Shown here in pieces: positions 17,952-26,551 of a stretch of 64,000 nucleotides of DNA. The stretch's first letter is position 1, and each line of letters starts with the position of its first letter. The DNA is taken from NCBI GenBank assembly GCA_963764675.1, contig CAVXTQ010000010.1:310001-374000 (forward strand), given 5' to 3'. The notes under the pieces are model-generated. The model ran no database searches. It was not told the DNA's origin and saw only the letters and a program-made list of their open reading frames with translations. This stretch comes from Acidiferrum sp963764675. GTDB taxonomy: Bacteria > Acidobacteriota > Terriglobia > Acidiferrales > UBA7541. The position numbers were made by a program, and so were the translations under genes.

Positions 17952-18995
17952 ATGCGCAAAGGTCTCACGCTTCTCGCCATCATCGCTTCACTCGCCCTTG
18001 CCATCACGTTTGGCGTCGCATCATTTTCACGCGTCGCTGCCGCGTCGCCAGGCGCGTCCGGCTATCACGTCGTCAAATCGGTTCCCGTCCCCGGTGAAGA
18101 CGGCTGGGACTATATCGCCGTGGATAGCGATGCCCGCCGCGTTTACATTTCTCATGGCACTCACGTCGTGGTCATGAACGCCGACACTTATGCCATCGAG
18201 GGCGATGTTCCCGATACTCCGGGAGTCCACGGAATTGCCATCGCCCGCGACCTGGGCCGCGGCTTCATCAGCAGCGGCCGCGCCAACACTGCCACGATTT
18301 TTGATCTCAAGACGTTGAAGACCATTGGCACCGTAAAGACCGACGGCAATCCCGACGCTATCGCCTACGATGCCGTCAGTAAACGCGTGTTTACGTTCAA
18401 CGGCCGCGGCAAGAATACGACCGCCATCAACGGAGCTGACGGCTCCGTCGCCGGGACGCTCGCTCTCGGCGGCAAGCCGGAGTTCGCCGTCGCGGACGGC
18501 AAAGGCAGCATCTTCGTGAACAACGAGGACACGTCTGAGCTCATTCAGATCGACACGCAGAAAATCAGCGAAACCCATCGCTGGCCGCTCGCACCGTGCA
18601 AGTCGCCTTCCGGTCTCGCGATGGACCTCAACAGCCGCCGCACGTTCTCCGTGTGCGACGAGAAAGTCATGTCCGTTGTCGATACCGACTCCGGAAAGGT
18701 CGTCGCCACCCCAACGATCTGCGAAGGCCCCGATGCCGCCGCTTTCGATCCCGCAACCAACTATGCGTTTGCCTCCTGCGGCGACGGCAACCTCACCGTC
18801 ATTCACGAAGATTCGCCGGACAAATTCAGCGTCGTGGAAAACGTCCCCACAAAACGCAGCGCCCGCACCATGGGTCTCGACCTCAAGACCCACAACATTT
18901 TTCTTCCCGCAGCGGACTTCGATCCCCCTGCTCCAGGCGAGCGCCGCGGAAAAATGAAGCCCGGCAGCTTCGTAATCGTAGTCGTCGCAAAGTAG
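17952..18995 (+). CDS. Secreted YncE-like beta-propeller protein
   Basis: A 347-residue protein with a signal peptide (RKGLTLLAIIASLALAITFGVASF...AAA) and a seven-bladed propeller built from YVTN/NHL-like repeats such as GEDGWDYIAVDSDARRVYISH, GVHGIAIARDLGRGFISSG, NPDAIAYDAVSKRVFTFNG and GPDAAAFDPATNYAFASCG. These surface or periplasmic propellers mediate binding; no catalytic function is suggested. ATG 17952, with AGAGGAAC upstream, is preferred over the longer in-frame ATG at 17901. It stands alone downstream of the S9 gene with its own 180-base spacer. Confidence 0.8.
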   Translation: MRKGLTLLAIIASLALAITFGVASFSRVAAASPGASGYHVVKSVPVPGEDGWDYIAVDSDARRVYISHGTHVVVMNADTYAIEGDVPDTPGVHGIAIARDLGRGFISSGRANTATIFDLKTLKTIGTVKTDGNPDAIAYDAVSKRVFTFNGRGKNTTAINGADGSVAGTLALGGKPEFAVADGKGSIFVNNEDTSELIQIDTQKISETHRWPLAPCKSPSGLAMDLNSRRTFSVCDEKVMSVVDTDSGKVVATPTICEGPDAAAFDPATNYAFASCGDGNLTVIHEDSPDKFSVVENVPTKRSARTMGLDLKTHNIFLPAADFDPPAPGERRGKMKPGSFVIVVVAK

Positions 18996-19279
18996 TTTCG
19001 TTTTTCGAGGGGCCGCATTAGCCGGAAACAAAAAATTGTCATTTCTGAGGGCATCCGACGACGATGCCCGATCGAAGATTCCGGCTCCTGCCGGAAAGAA
19101 TCTCAACCCCAACCGTTGGCGTCATATCGTCTAGAAGCCTTGCATAGCACGCAGACTTGCTGGTCCCGGCGTCAATGTTTTCCAGTGACTTCGACGAAAC
19201 ACGGCGTCTTTCCTCGGCGTCCCGAAAAATTCTCCTTCTAGCAGACAATTGCTTGGAGCATAATCCGCTCGAGGCAGCC

Positions 19280-20407
19280 ATGAAAACGAAACTCATCGTC
19301 CTCGTCCTTGGGCTCGCGGCATTGTCTCTCTCAACCTTCGCTCAGGGCACCAAACCCTCCACCCCGTCAACACCCAATCCGCCACCCTCGAGCACCGCTG
19401 GGGATCCCAGCAAATACCTGAATCGCGATTGGACCAAGATGATGCGCGAAGGGCGCTCGGGCGATTACCTCATTGGGAATGTAGCTGTGGCAGGAGGCGC
19501 CCTCCCTTGGGATCCCATTCCGGTCACCGTCACGTGCGACGGAAAGGCTCGCTACACCACCAACACCGATCCCAAGGGTTTTTTCATGATCAGTCATCCC
19601 GATGCGCCTGGCTCCACTACGATCCATGCCAACCCACAGCCGGTCGCCGATCAGTATGTAGGTTGCAACGTGGACGCGTCGTTGCCGGGTTTCACCGCTA
19701 ACACACTCCCAATCGGGACCCGCCATGTATTGGATAGTGCGAATCTCGGAACCATTACGCTTCGTCGCGAAGAGGGCTCCGCAGACGCGGCGCTGAGTAG
19801 CACCAGCGCATCCGCTCCCAAGGATGCCACCAAATCATTCGACAAGGCGCGCAGCGAGTGGATCGACAACAAGCCGGACCGCGCGCAGCACGATCTCCAG
19901 AAGGCCGTTGAGATCTATCCTCAGTACGCTGAGGCTTGGTATCAGCTTGGCAAGTTTCAAGAAGCGTCGAAATCGCCCGAAGCGTGGAACTCGTTTTCTA
20001 AAGCTGCGGCAGCCGATCCCAAATTCTCGCTTCCCTACGAGCATTTGGCAGTGCTGGCGGCGGACGCCGGGAAGTGGCAGGAGCTGCTCGACGCCACCAA
20101 CCACGAGCTGCAACTGAATCCGCGCGGCACGCTCGACATTTGGTATTACCACGCTCTGGGAAACTTCCAGCTCAAGAACATCGATGTAGCCGAAGCCAGC
20201 GCCACAAAGTCGCTCGCCATGGACCCATTGCACGTGCAGCCCGTCACCGAGCAACTCCTCGCGGTGATTCTCGCTCAGAAGCAGGATCTTCCCGGCGCCC
20301 TGCAGCACTTGCGCAACTGCCTCACTTATTTCGCCCCTGGCCCCAATCTGGATTTAATCAAGCAGCAAATTGCCCAGCTCGAACCGGCCGTCCCCGCAGC
20401 CAAGTAG
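19280..20407 (+). CDS. Secreted TPR protein with N-terminal carboxypeptidase-regulatory-like region
   Basis: A 375-residue protein: signal peptide (KTKLIVLVLGLAALSLSTFAQG), a beta-rich segment (residues about 55-155) resembling a carboxypeptidase-regulatory-like fold (VAVAGGALPWDPIPVTVTCDGKARYTTNTDPKGFF), then three to four tetratricopeptide repeats (residues about 190-370; IYPQYAEAWYQLGKFQEAS, TLDIWYYHALGNFQLKNIDVAEAS). It is probably a periplasmic protein-interaction scaffold. ATG 19280 directly precedes the signal peptide; the longer frame from 19157 is not supported. The 284 bases upstream hold no gene, only a degenerate copy of a GTCAT...GAGG palindromic repeat near 19036-19080. Confidence 0.82.
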   Translation: MKTKLIVLVLGLAALSLSTFAQGTKPSTPSTPNPPPSSTAGDPSKYLNRDWTKMMREGRSGDYLIGNVAVAGGALPWDPIPVTVTCDGKARYTTNTDPKGFFMISHPDAPGSTTIHANPQPVADQYVGCNVDASLPGFTANTLPIGTRHVLDSANLGTITLRREEGSADAALSSTSASAPKDATKSFDKARSEWIDNKPDRAQHDLQKAVEIYPQYAEAWYQLGKFQEASKSPEAWNSFSKAAAADPKFSLPYEHLAVLAADAGKWQELLDATNHELQLNPRGTLDIWYYHALGNFQLKNIDVAEASATKSLAMDPLHVQPVTEQLLAVILAQKQDLPGALQHLRNCLTYFAPGPNLDLIKQQIAQLEPAVPAAK

Positions 20408-20495
20408 CCAAGAATCCTATTCCGGGGGCCGGGCTTTAGCCTCTGAAGCAGCGAGCGAGGATCGCGGGCTGCCAGGAACAGCTCATTAGGACCGC

Positions 20496-20534
20496 AAAAA
20501 AAAACGTGCCGGTGAATTGCAGTTCACCGGCACG
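20496..20534 (-). terminator. Strong rho-independent terminator
   Basis: On the minus strand a perfect 12-bp stem (CGTGCCGGTGAA at 20505-20516 pairing with 20523-20534) with a 6-base loop is followed by nine U residues (A-run at 20496-20504 on plus). It lies just downstream of the minus-strand gene ending at 20564 and also separates it from the convergent TPR gene. Confidence 0.93.
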
Positions 20535-20563
20535 ATTCCTGAGTTCCTCTATCTTCGAGCGGC

Positions 20564-21148
20564 TTATGGCACCAGCCTAACGTTGTGTACGCCCGCCGCC
20601 ACGGAAACTCCCGAGCCCGCCGCCTGCGGCAACCACCATATCTTCCGGATCAGCCCGTACTGGCTGGTCATCATGCGCTTGCCGATGAAATCCATCAGCA
20701 ACGGACTGACTTGCGTGGCTCCGTACAGCACCCCGGAGTGTGAGAACGGCCGCAACATCGGGTTGCCTTCTACGCCATATCCTTCGGTAATCGCCCGGCG
20801 CGTCGACCATGCGTCGAATGCGGCCGCACCGCTTCCGGCAGCGGACAGCGCATACCACAATTTCCTCTGCGTCGGATTCTCGCTTGAGCGCGTAGCGGCA
20901 GGTTTCAACGGCGCGAACGGCATCACCACGGGTCCCGGCTCGATCGCTGCTGCGGGAACCATAGCGGCATCGGCGGCCAGCTCCGCGTCGGTTTTCACCT
21001 TTGGCTCGGGCGCTGACGCCACGGGTTGTGAGAGGGAAGAATCGTCGCTCGAAGCGCGGGAAATCCGCGCGGAAGCGGTCATTGCTATCTTCGCTGTGTC
21101 CCCACTCTGCGGAATGGGAAACAGTAACAAAATCGCTGCCAACAGCAT
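20564..21148 (-). CDS. Exported hypothetical protein (paralog of 52883-53383)
   Basis: A 194-residue protein with an N-terminal hydrophobic segment (LLAAILLLFPIP), a low-complexity Ala/Pro/Glu linker and a C-terminal domain with short hydrophobic helices. The segment LWYALSAAGSGAAAFDAWSTRRAITEGYGVEGNPMLRPF parallels FAGVAASRTLDYFSTLNMRRRG in the protein at 52883-53383, so the two look like members of one small family with a D-x-x-S-T core, reminiscent of DUF5658-like membrane proteins. The assignment is tentative. It has its own strong terminator. No function is proposed. Confidence 0.65.
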   Translation of the reverse strand: MLLAAILLLFPIPQSGDTAKIAMTASARISRASSDDSSLSQPVASAPEPKVKTDAELAADAAMVPAAAIEPGPVVMPFAPLKPAATRSSENPTQRKLWYALSAAGSGAAAFDAWSTRRAITEGYGVEGNPMLRPFSHSGVLYGATQVSPLLMDFIGKRMMTSQYGLIRKIWWLPQAAGSGVSVAAGVHNVRLVP

Positions 21149-21423
21149 GAATCACCTCAGAGGCTGCGAGCCTGCGAATTCGACCCCCGCCCGCAACACG
21201 AGTGACTCTACGGAGCTGCCGTGCGCCTTGCACTAGGCTGCTAGTTACATTCTTTCTGGTACTTGGCTGTGAATCTTTCGTTTTTCCTCTTTTGGGACTC
21301 TGGTACTACGCTCTCTCTCGCACTCTTCTAATTCAACCGCCGGCGATTTCTTTCATTTTTGTTCGCCGCAAACGGCCGTGCGCGCCGCATCCGGTACGCC
21401 TGCAGCCACGGCAAGAACGACTC

Positions 21424-21432
21424 TGCTATAAT
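21424..21432 (+). promoter_or_regulatory. Extended -10 promoter (TGCTATAAT)
   Basis: TGCTATAAT is a consensus extended -10 element (TGnTATAAT). Initiation would fall near 21439, giving a leader of about 43 bases to the kinase ATG at 21482. There is no good -35 hexamer, as is usual for extended -10 promoters. The same nonamer occurs before the S41 gene (47072-47080). Confidence 0.6.
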
Positions 21433-21481
21433 CACGCGCGATGAAACCGGCTGTACTGGCTTCATCCTGCTGCGCGAAACA

Positions 21482-22171
21482 ATGTCTAACGAGTCGTCAT
21501 CTGCCAAGCGAGCGCCCATTCCTCAGCGAGGTCCCCAGGCTCCGCGGTTCATCGTGATTGAGGGCCCCCTGCGCGTCGGCAAGACCACGCTTGCGAAAGT
21601 CCTGGCCGAGCGCTTACATGCCCGCCGCGTCTACGATTGCGAAGACAATCCTTTTCTCTCCGATTTCTACAAGGAAAAGCCCGGCTCCGCCTTGCGCGCG
21701 CAAATGTATTTCCTGATGGAGCGCCAAAAACACCTTCGCGAAGCCCTCGCCGTCGAAGCGCCCGGCCCGGTCCTCTCCGACTTCCTCATGGAGAAAGATC
21801 GCATCTTCGCCAATCTGAATCTCAACGACGAAGAGCTAAAACTTTACGACCGCTATTACGAAGCCCTGGCCGCCGAGATTCCCGCACCCGACCTGGTCAT
21901 CTACCTCCAGGCCAAGCCTGAGATTCTGCGCGCGCGCATCGCGAAGAAAGCCTCGCGCGACGAAACGCAAATCTCCGTCGAATACATCGAAGAGGTCGCC
22001 CGCGCGTACGAACATTTCTTCTTCCGCTACGCCGCGTCCGATCTCCTGGTCATCAACACCTCGGACATTGATTTTGTCGAGCGCAGCGAAGATCTCCAGC
22101 AGCTGCTTCGCCGCTTGCAGGATCCCGTCAAGGGCACGCAATACTTCCTCCCCCTCGGCGCCTCCGAATAA
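21482..22171 (+). CDS. Deoxynucleoside kinase (dGK/dAK type)
   Basis: A 229-residue cytoplasmic P-loop kinase of the deoxyadenosine/deoxyguanosine kinase family. Walker A is IEGPLRVGKTTLAKVL. The DRx-like substrate region is SDFLMEKDRIFANLNL, and the LID arginines lie in IYLQAKPEILRARIAKKASRDE; a 20-residue Ser/Pro-rich N-terminus precedes the core. It would phosphorylate purine deoxynucleosides for salvage. ATG 21482 begins the family-like part; the longer frame from 21359 runs through the promoter. A dTMP-kinase-like alternative is less likely given the YDCEDNPFLSDFY segment typical of dNKs. Confidence 0.88.
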   Translation: MSNESSSAKRAPIPQRGPQAPRFIVIEGPLRVGKTTLAKVLAERLHARRVYDCEDNPFLSDFYKEKPGSALRAQMYFLMERQKHLREALAVEAPGPVLSDFLMEKDRIFANLNLNDEELKLYDRYYEALAAEIPAPDLVIYLQAKPEILRARIAKKASRDETQISVEYIEEVARAYEHFFFRYAASDLLVINTSDIDFVERSEDLQQLLRRLQDPVKGTQYFLPLGASE

Positions 22172-22365
22172 CAGCCCGCGCCGCTAGGTTGCGGAACGCC
22201 TCGAGAGTTGCTGTAGCCGCTCTCTTCAGAGGGCGGGATTTAGATGACCCACGGGCATTTTGGAATGTGTTGGCTCGGGGAATAGGCTCCGAGCACAACT
22301 CGCGCTCTGAGTCTGTCTGCTGCTTCAAGTTCGAGGAGACACTTAGGAGGTCACGCCAAGTCGCA

Positions 22366-22707
22366 TCACGTTTCGGTCTTGCGGCTCTCCCGCATCGCTC
22401 CAAAGACCCAATTCCGCAATACCCCGAAGAAGTGCGGCTTCACTTCACGGAACGCCAATCCCATACCCAGCCCCGGATCGGAATGCGTCACGATAGCGTT
22501 TGACTCGAAGTAGTTCTCCGGCCCAAAAATCTTCAGTAAGACTCGCGTCTCGAGACTAAAGGGAGCCGGCGTCTGTAGGTAACAGCCAGACAAGCCAAGT
22601 TCTTTCACATTCACCGCAAACGGCGCGCTTGAACCCTCTGGCATCACCTCGGCGGGCGCGGCAAACGGATACCTCGGAGTTCGACTTTGCCGATCGCCTT
22701 GGCTCAT
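22366..22707 (-). CDS. Single-domain PilZ protein
   Basis: A 113-residue protein built from one PilZ-like beta barrel: RTPRYPFAAPAEVM carries a shortened RxxxR-type c-di-GMP motif, followed by VNVKELGLSGCYLQTPAPFSLETRVLLKIF, equivalent to the D/NxSxxG loop region, and GLGMGLAFREV near the end. The loop NVKELGLSG matches the family; whether it binds c-di-GMP is uncertain because the first motif is not the full RxxxR consensus. It stands alone between the deoxynucleoside kinase and the HEAT protein. Confidence 0.78.
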   Translation of the reverse strand: MSQGDRQSRTPRYPFAAPAEVMPEGSSAPFAVNVKELGLSGCYLQTPAPFSLETRVLLKIFGPENYFESNAIVTHSDPGLGMGLAFREVKPHFFGVLRNWVFGAMRESRKTET

Positions 22708-23052
22708 TCCGCAATGCTAGCCGGAACCCAGGAACGGAGTACACCCCAAAAAAGTACTCCACGAGCGTCGGAAAACTGTTGATTCGCAGGGACTACGCCA
22801 TCATCCCCCACGTCCCCGCCGCCGCCCTCATGCTGGTCGACATCTTCGGCAGCCGCTGAAAATAGGCCTGTTCCCTAGTACGGTTCGGCATCCCGCGCTG
22901 CTTACGAGTAACCCCTTCAACCAACTGAAAATAAACCGATTGCCCTCGAGTTTAGGACTGCTGGCCCGCCGTACCATTGTTGGCTTTTTTCCCCGCAAAT
23001 AACGTGATTGAGACGCGCCGCACTTAGCGTGCGCAAGAGGGGCGAACAGGGG
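22708..23052. other. Intergenic region without a supported gene
   Basis: About 345 bases with no convincing gene. A short plus-strand frame ending at 22859 (KKYSTSVGKLLIRRDYAIIPHVP...) is partly antisense to the PilZ gene; it could be a remnant but has no supporting start. Two similar CTGAAAATA...CC blocks occur near 22857 and 22925. Confidence 0.3.
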
Positions 23053-24045
23053 ATGCGTAGTCCGCAACAACACGCTTTCAAAGGCTCCCAGCGGGGCTCT
23101 GCTAAGCCTAACGGCCCCAAGCAGTTGCGGCTCTATGTCTTGGGTTTCACCGCGTTAGCTGCCTTCTCCACCCTTGCGGGCTTCGAGGCTTCTCGCTTCC
23201 ACGGCGGTGCGAAGTGGAATAGCGAGAATTTGGTGCATGCCGCCTCCTTCTCCGAAGCCCCAGCGGTAGCAGCGAACGCCGTTGACCCCGAGATTGCCGA
23301 CCTCGGTCTCTTGGCCCCGCAAGACCAGGCGCAGCATCTGCTTGAGCGAGCCATCCGCCGCGACCTCGAATCTCTGGACCTGATCAGCAAGAATGTCGAT
23401 GGCTGGCGCGGGCACCTGCAAAATACTGACCGCCTCTTCGACCTGGTTCATGCCGCGCTGAATTCCGACGATCTTCGCGTGCGCGGCGCCGCCGTCGAAA
23501 TCGATCTCGCGGCCAACAATCTCAGCAAGTCTTCGCAGAGCGTGTCCCAACTCGTTAAGCAGCTTCACGACAATCCCGCGGACCGCCCGTGGACTTTGTG
23601 GCGGCTCGGCGCGCTCGGCAATCGTGGCGTGCAACCCGACGTCGTGCTGGCTCAGCTGGTCCCTTACACCCGCGACCGCAACGAAGAGACTCGCTACTGG
23701 GCCGTTGAAGGCTTGGCCATCCTTGCCACCGACGCTGCTATCGATCCTCTATTGGATCGCTTCGCGCACGACACTTCACCGCGCGTGCGCAAACGTGCGG
23801 CGTGCAACCTGGCTGCTTCCGGCTTGCTCACCAAGGAACAGCGCCTCGCCGCGGTTCCGCAACTCCTAAACTTTTTCGACGACGACGCGCTGGACTCCAC
23901 CACCCGCAGTTGGGTGTATGGCGCACTCCGCCTGATCACCGGCGCGGAAATCGGCAACGACGCCGACGCTTGGCGCAACTGGTGGGCCAAGCGCGACACC
24001 AAGCACACCCACCCACACCAACGCACGGCAATGTTGTTTGCCTAG
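23053..24045 (+). CDS. HEAT-repeat protein with one N-terminal membrane helix
   Basis: A 330-residue protein. After a basic N-terminus a membrane helix (LRLYVLGFTALAAFSTLAGF, residues about 26-45) anchors it, leaving a periplasmic region with HEAT-like repeats: DLRVRGAAVEIDLAANNLS, EETRYWAVEGLAILATDAAIDPLLDRF and SPRVRKRAACNLAASG. A C-terminal segment DDDALDSTTRSWVYGALRLITGAEIGNDADAWRNWWA resembles the tail of HEAT-like proteins in the Planctomycetes/Acidobacteria. ATG 23053 with AGAGGGG ten bases upstream is preferred over TTG 23008. Probably a protein-interaction scaffold; the partner is unknown. Confidence 0.75.
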   Translation: MRSPQQHAFKGSQRGSAKPNGPKQLRLYVLGFTALAAFSTLAGFEASRFHGGAKWNSENLVHAASFSEAPAVAANAVDPEIADLGLLAPQDQAQHLLERAIRRDLESLDLISKNVDGWRGHLQNTDRLFDLVHAALNSDDLRVRGAAVEIDLAANNLSKSSQSVSQLVKQLHDNPADRPWTLWRLGALGNRGVQPDVVLAQLVPYTRDRNEETRYWAVEGLAILATDAAIDPLLDRFAHDTSPRVRKRAACNLAASGLLTKEQRLAAVPQLLNFFDDDALDSTTRSWVYGALRLITGAEIGNDADAWRNWWAKRDTKHTHPHQRTAMLFA

Positions 24046-24074
24046 CGCACTCTCGCATCTTCGATACGTGTAGC

Positions 24075-24092
24075 GCCGCCCTTCAGGGCGGC
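24075..24092. repeat. GC-rich palindrome (GCCGCCC stem)
   Basis: GCCGCCC (24075-24081), TTCA loop, GGGCGGC (24086-24092), directly after the HEAT gene. It belongs to the class of short intergenic hairpins also seen at 7849 and 30911. It may stabilise or end the upstream transcript. Confidence 0.6.
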
Positions 24093-24213
24093 ATCTTCGC
24101 CACTAGTCATCCGCGTGCCTCGATTCCCTGCCGGCACAATCAACTTTTAACTCTCAATCTTCGACGGTATAGTTGCGCCCGCACATAACGCTTTGATCTC
24201 CGGGGAGGCTTCC

Positions 24214-25335
24214 ATGGAACTTTGGTCGCGCCGTAAATTCTTCCTCACTTCGCTGGCTGGTAGCGCTGTTGCGAGCGCCGGTAAACTTCTTGGAGCGCCT
24301 CTTTCGACCAGCGCCGCGGCCCCGGGCAAACGTCCATTGATCATCTCCAGCGCCAACGGCGTGCACGCTCTCGACAGAGGCATGGACGTACTGCGAAAGG
24401 GTGGCGACACGCTCGATGCGGTGATCGCGACGGTTACCGTCGTGGAAAACGATCCCGACGACGATTCCGTCGGCTACGGCGGCTTGCCGAACGAAGAAGG
24501 CGAAGTCGAGCTCGACGCGAGCTGCATGCATGGACCAACCGGACGCGCAGGCTCCGTTGCCAGCGTGCGGCGCATCAAGAACGTCGCGCGCCTGGCAAAG
24601 ACCGTGATGGAGAAAACCAATCACGTCATGATTGTCGGTGATGGCGCTCGCCGCTTCGCTGTCGCCGAAGGATTCGAAGAGTCGAATCTCCTCACCGATC
24701 ACTCGCGCTTGCTGTGGCTCGCTTGGAAGGCGTCGGCGTCGCTAAACTGGCGCCCCGGCATCGATTCGCCCGAATGGAAAGAGCACGTTTCCGCGCTCTT
24801 CAACGGCGATCCCGAAAGAATTGCGTATGCCGAGCGCGTCATCGCGCATCCGCCGACCGGCACGATTCCCTGCATGGCCGTCAACGAAAAGGGAGACATC
24901 TCCGCCACCACCACGACTTCCGGCCTGGCGTGGAAAATTCCCGGTCGCGTGGGAGATTCGCCGATCATCGGCGCCGGGTGCTGCGTGGACAACGAAGTTG
25001 GCGCGGCCGGCTCGACAGGCAAGGGCGAAGAGAACATCAAGATTTCGGGCGGGCATACTATCGTCGAAATGATGCGCAAAGGGATGTCGCCGAAAGATGC
25101 TTGCCTGGAAGCGTTGAATCGCATTGCCCACAACTACAAAAACGACAAAAAGAAACTGGCCACGTTCCACATTTTCTTCTATGCCCTGAACAAAGACGGC
25201 GTGCACGGCGCCGCTTCTCTGTGGCGCAGCACCTACGACAAGAACCGCCACGCCTCTTACGCGGTTCACGACGGCACCGAGGCCCGCCTCATCGATTGCG
25301 CGCCCTATTTCGACGAACCGCCAAGCGCGAGCTAA
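24214..25335 (+). CDS. Glycosylasparaginase-like N-terminal nucleophile hydrolase, Tat signal
   Basis: A 373-residue member of the asparaginase-2/N4-(beta-N-acetylglucosaminyl)-L-asparaginase family. A twin-arginine signal (WSRRKFFLTSLAGSAVASA) precedes the alpha subunit, with NGVHALDRGMDVLRKGGDTLDAVIATVTVVENDP. Autocleavage should expose Thr217 in PPTGTIPCMAV, followed by beta-subunit signatures ATTTTSGLAWKIPGRVGDSPIIGAG. The residue before Thr is Gly rather than the Asp of classical glycosylasparaginases, closer to isoaspartyl peptidase/EcAIII-like enzymes. ATG 24214 with GGGGAGG upstream is chosen over the ATG at 24193. It would cleave Asn-linked sugars or beta-aspartyl peptides in the periplasm. 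Confidence 0.88.
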   Translation: MELWSRRKFFLTSLAGSAVASAGKLLGAPLSTSAAAPGKRPLIISSANGVHALDRGMDVLRKGGDTLDAVIATVTVVENDPDDDSVGYGGLPNEEGEVELDASCMHGPTGRAGSVASVRRIKNVARLAKTVMEKTNHVMIVGDGARRFAVAEGFEESNLLTDHSRLLWLAWKASASLNWRPGIDSPEWKEHVSALFNGDPERIAYAERVIAHPPTGTIPCMAVNEKGDISATTTTSGLAWKIPGRVGDSPIIGAGCCVDNEVGAAGSTGKGEENIKISGGHTIVEMMRKGMSPKDACLEALNRIAHNYKNDKKKLATFHIFFYALNKDGVHGAASLWRSTYDKNRHASYAVHDGTEARLIDCAPYFDEPPSAS

Positions 25336-25423
25336 CCGCTGGGCCGCGGACTTGCAACGATAGATAACGCTTGCACCTGAAGTTCTGTCGCGCAGCGCGC
25401 TTCTGTTTTATTCTGTCGTCAGC

Positions 25424-26551
25424 ATGGATCAGGCCAATATTCTGATTGTCGGCGGAGGCGTGATCGGCTGCGCCATCGCGCACGCAGTTTCGCAACGATG
25501 GCAAGACGTTTTTCTCGTCGAGCAAAATCCCAAGCTCGGCATGGCGACGAGCACGCGCAACAGCGGCGTAATCCACTCCGGCATTTACTACCAAAACGGT
25601 TCGCTGAAGGCGCGGCACTGCGTCGAAGGCAACCGCTTGATGTACGAATTCTGCGTGCGGCACAACGTTCCGCACCGGCACACGGGCAAACTCGTCGTTG
25701 CCGCCGACGCACACGAGGAGCCGGAGCTCGCCGCACTGAAACGCCGCGGCGAGGACAACGGAGTCGAAGGTTTGCGCCTGGTCGATTCCGCGGCGATTCG
25801 CGAACGGGAGCCGCACATTCGCGGCGCGGCGGCGCTGGAGGTGCCTTCGACGGGAATCGTGTCGGCGGAAGATCTCGTGCGCACGCTGGCGCGCCTCGCA
25901 ACCGACCGAGGAGCGAACATCGTTCCCCGTGCGAAAGTTATCTCGCTGACGCCGGCGCGTGGAACGGTGCGCGTGGAGCTGGAAATCGGCGACGAGAGCG
26001 ACATACAGCGCGAAACGATCGAGGCGCGCTGCGTCGTCAATGCTGCTGGACTCTACGCCGACGAAGTCGCCGCGATGCTCGGCAATAAATCCTGGCGTAT
26101 TTATCCCGTGCGCGGCGAGTACTGCGAAATTCGCGGGCCGCGCGCGAGCTTGATTAATTCGCTCGTCTACCCGTTGCCGCACGCGCATGGTTTGAGTCTT
26201 GGCGTGCATTTCACCAAGACCCTTTGGGGCACCGTGCTCGTTGGGCCGACCGCGAGCTACGTGGAAGGCAAAGACAATTACGAGCGCGGGCGGCTGCCGA
26301 TCCGCGATTTCGCCGAGAGCGCGAAGACGCTACTACCCGAAGTCGAGGAGCGCGATTTGCAACTGGGCTATTCGGGTCTGCGCCCGAAGTTGGTTCCGCC
26401 CGAAGGCAAAGGCATCGCCGATTTCGTGATCACGCGCGATCCCGCCGTTCCGCAAGCGATTCATCTCGTCGGCATGGAATCGCCGGGCTTGACGGCCGCG
26501 ATTTCTGTTGGCGACCACGTCTCGCAGCTCGTTGCCGAGACCTTCGACTAA
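25424..26551 (+). CDS. FAD-dependent L-2-hydroxyglutarate oxidase-like enzyme
   Basis: A 375-residue DAO-family flavoprotein. The dinucleotide motif ILIVGGGVIGCAIAHAVSQ starts at residue 6; TSTRNSGVIHSGIYYQNGSLKARHCVEGNRLMYEFC is characteristic of the LhgO/L2HGDH subgroup (NSGVIHAGIYY); the C-terminus GYSGLRPKL...HLVGMESPGLTAAISVGDHVS completes the FAD site. LhgO oxidises L-2-hydroxyglutarate to 2-oxoglutarate, usually passing electrons to the membrane quinone pool. It is about 30 residues shorter than E. coli LhgO but contains all core motifs. The last bases overlap the convergent tyrS by four. Confidence 0.87.
   Translation: MDQANILIVGGGVIGCAIAHAVSQRWQDVFLVEQNPKLGMATSTRNSGVIHSGIYYQNGSLKARHCVEGNRLMYEFCVRHNVPHRHTGKLVVAADAHEEPELAALKRRGEDNGVEGLRLVDSAAIREREPHIRGAAALEVPSTGIVSAEDLVRTLARLATDRGANIVPRAKVISLTPARGTVRVELEIGDESDIQRETIEARCVVNAAGLYADEVAAMLGNKSWRIYPVRGEYCEIRGPRASLINSLVYPLPHAHGLSLGVHFTKTLWGTVLVGPTASYVEGKDNYERGRLPIRDFAESAKTLLPEVEERDLQLGYSGLRPKLVPPEGKGIADFVITRDPAVPQAIHLVGMESPGLTAAISVGDHVSQLVAETFD

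Noticed and set aside
24714..25367. Plus-strand 217-residue frame
   Set aside because: Shifted frame of the glycosylasparaginase gene, Arg/His-rich, no domain.
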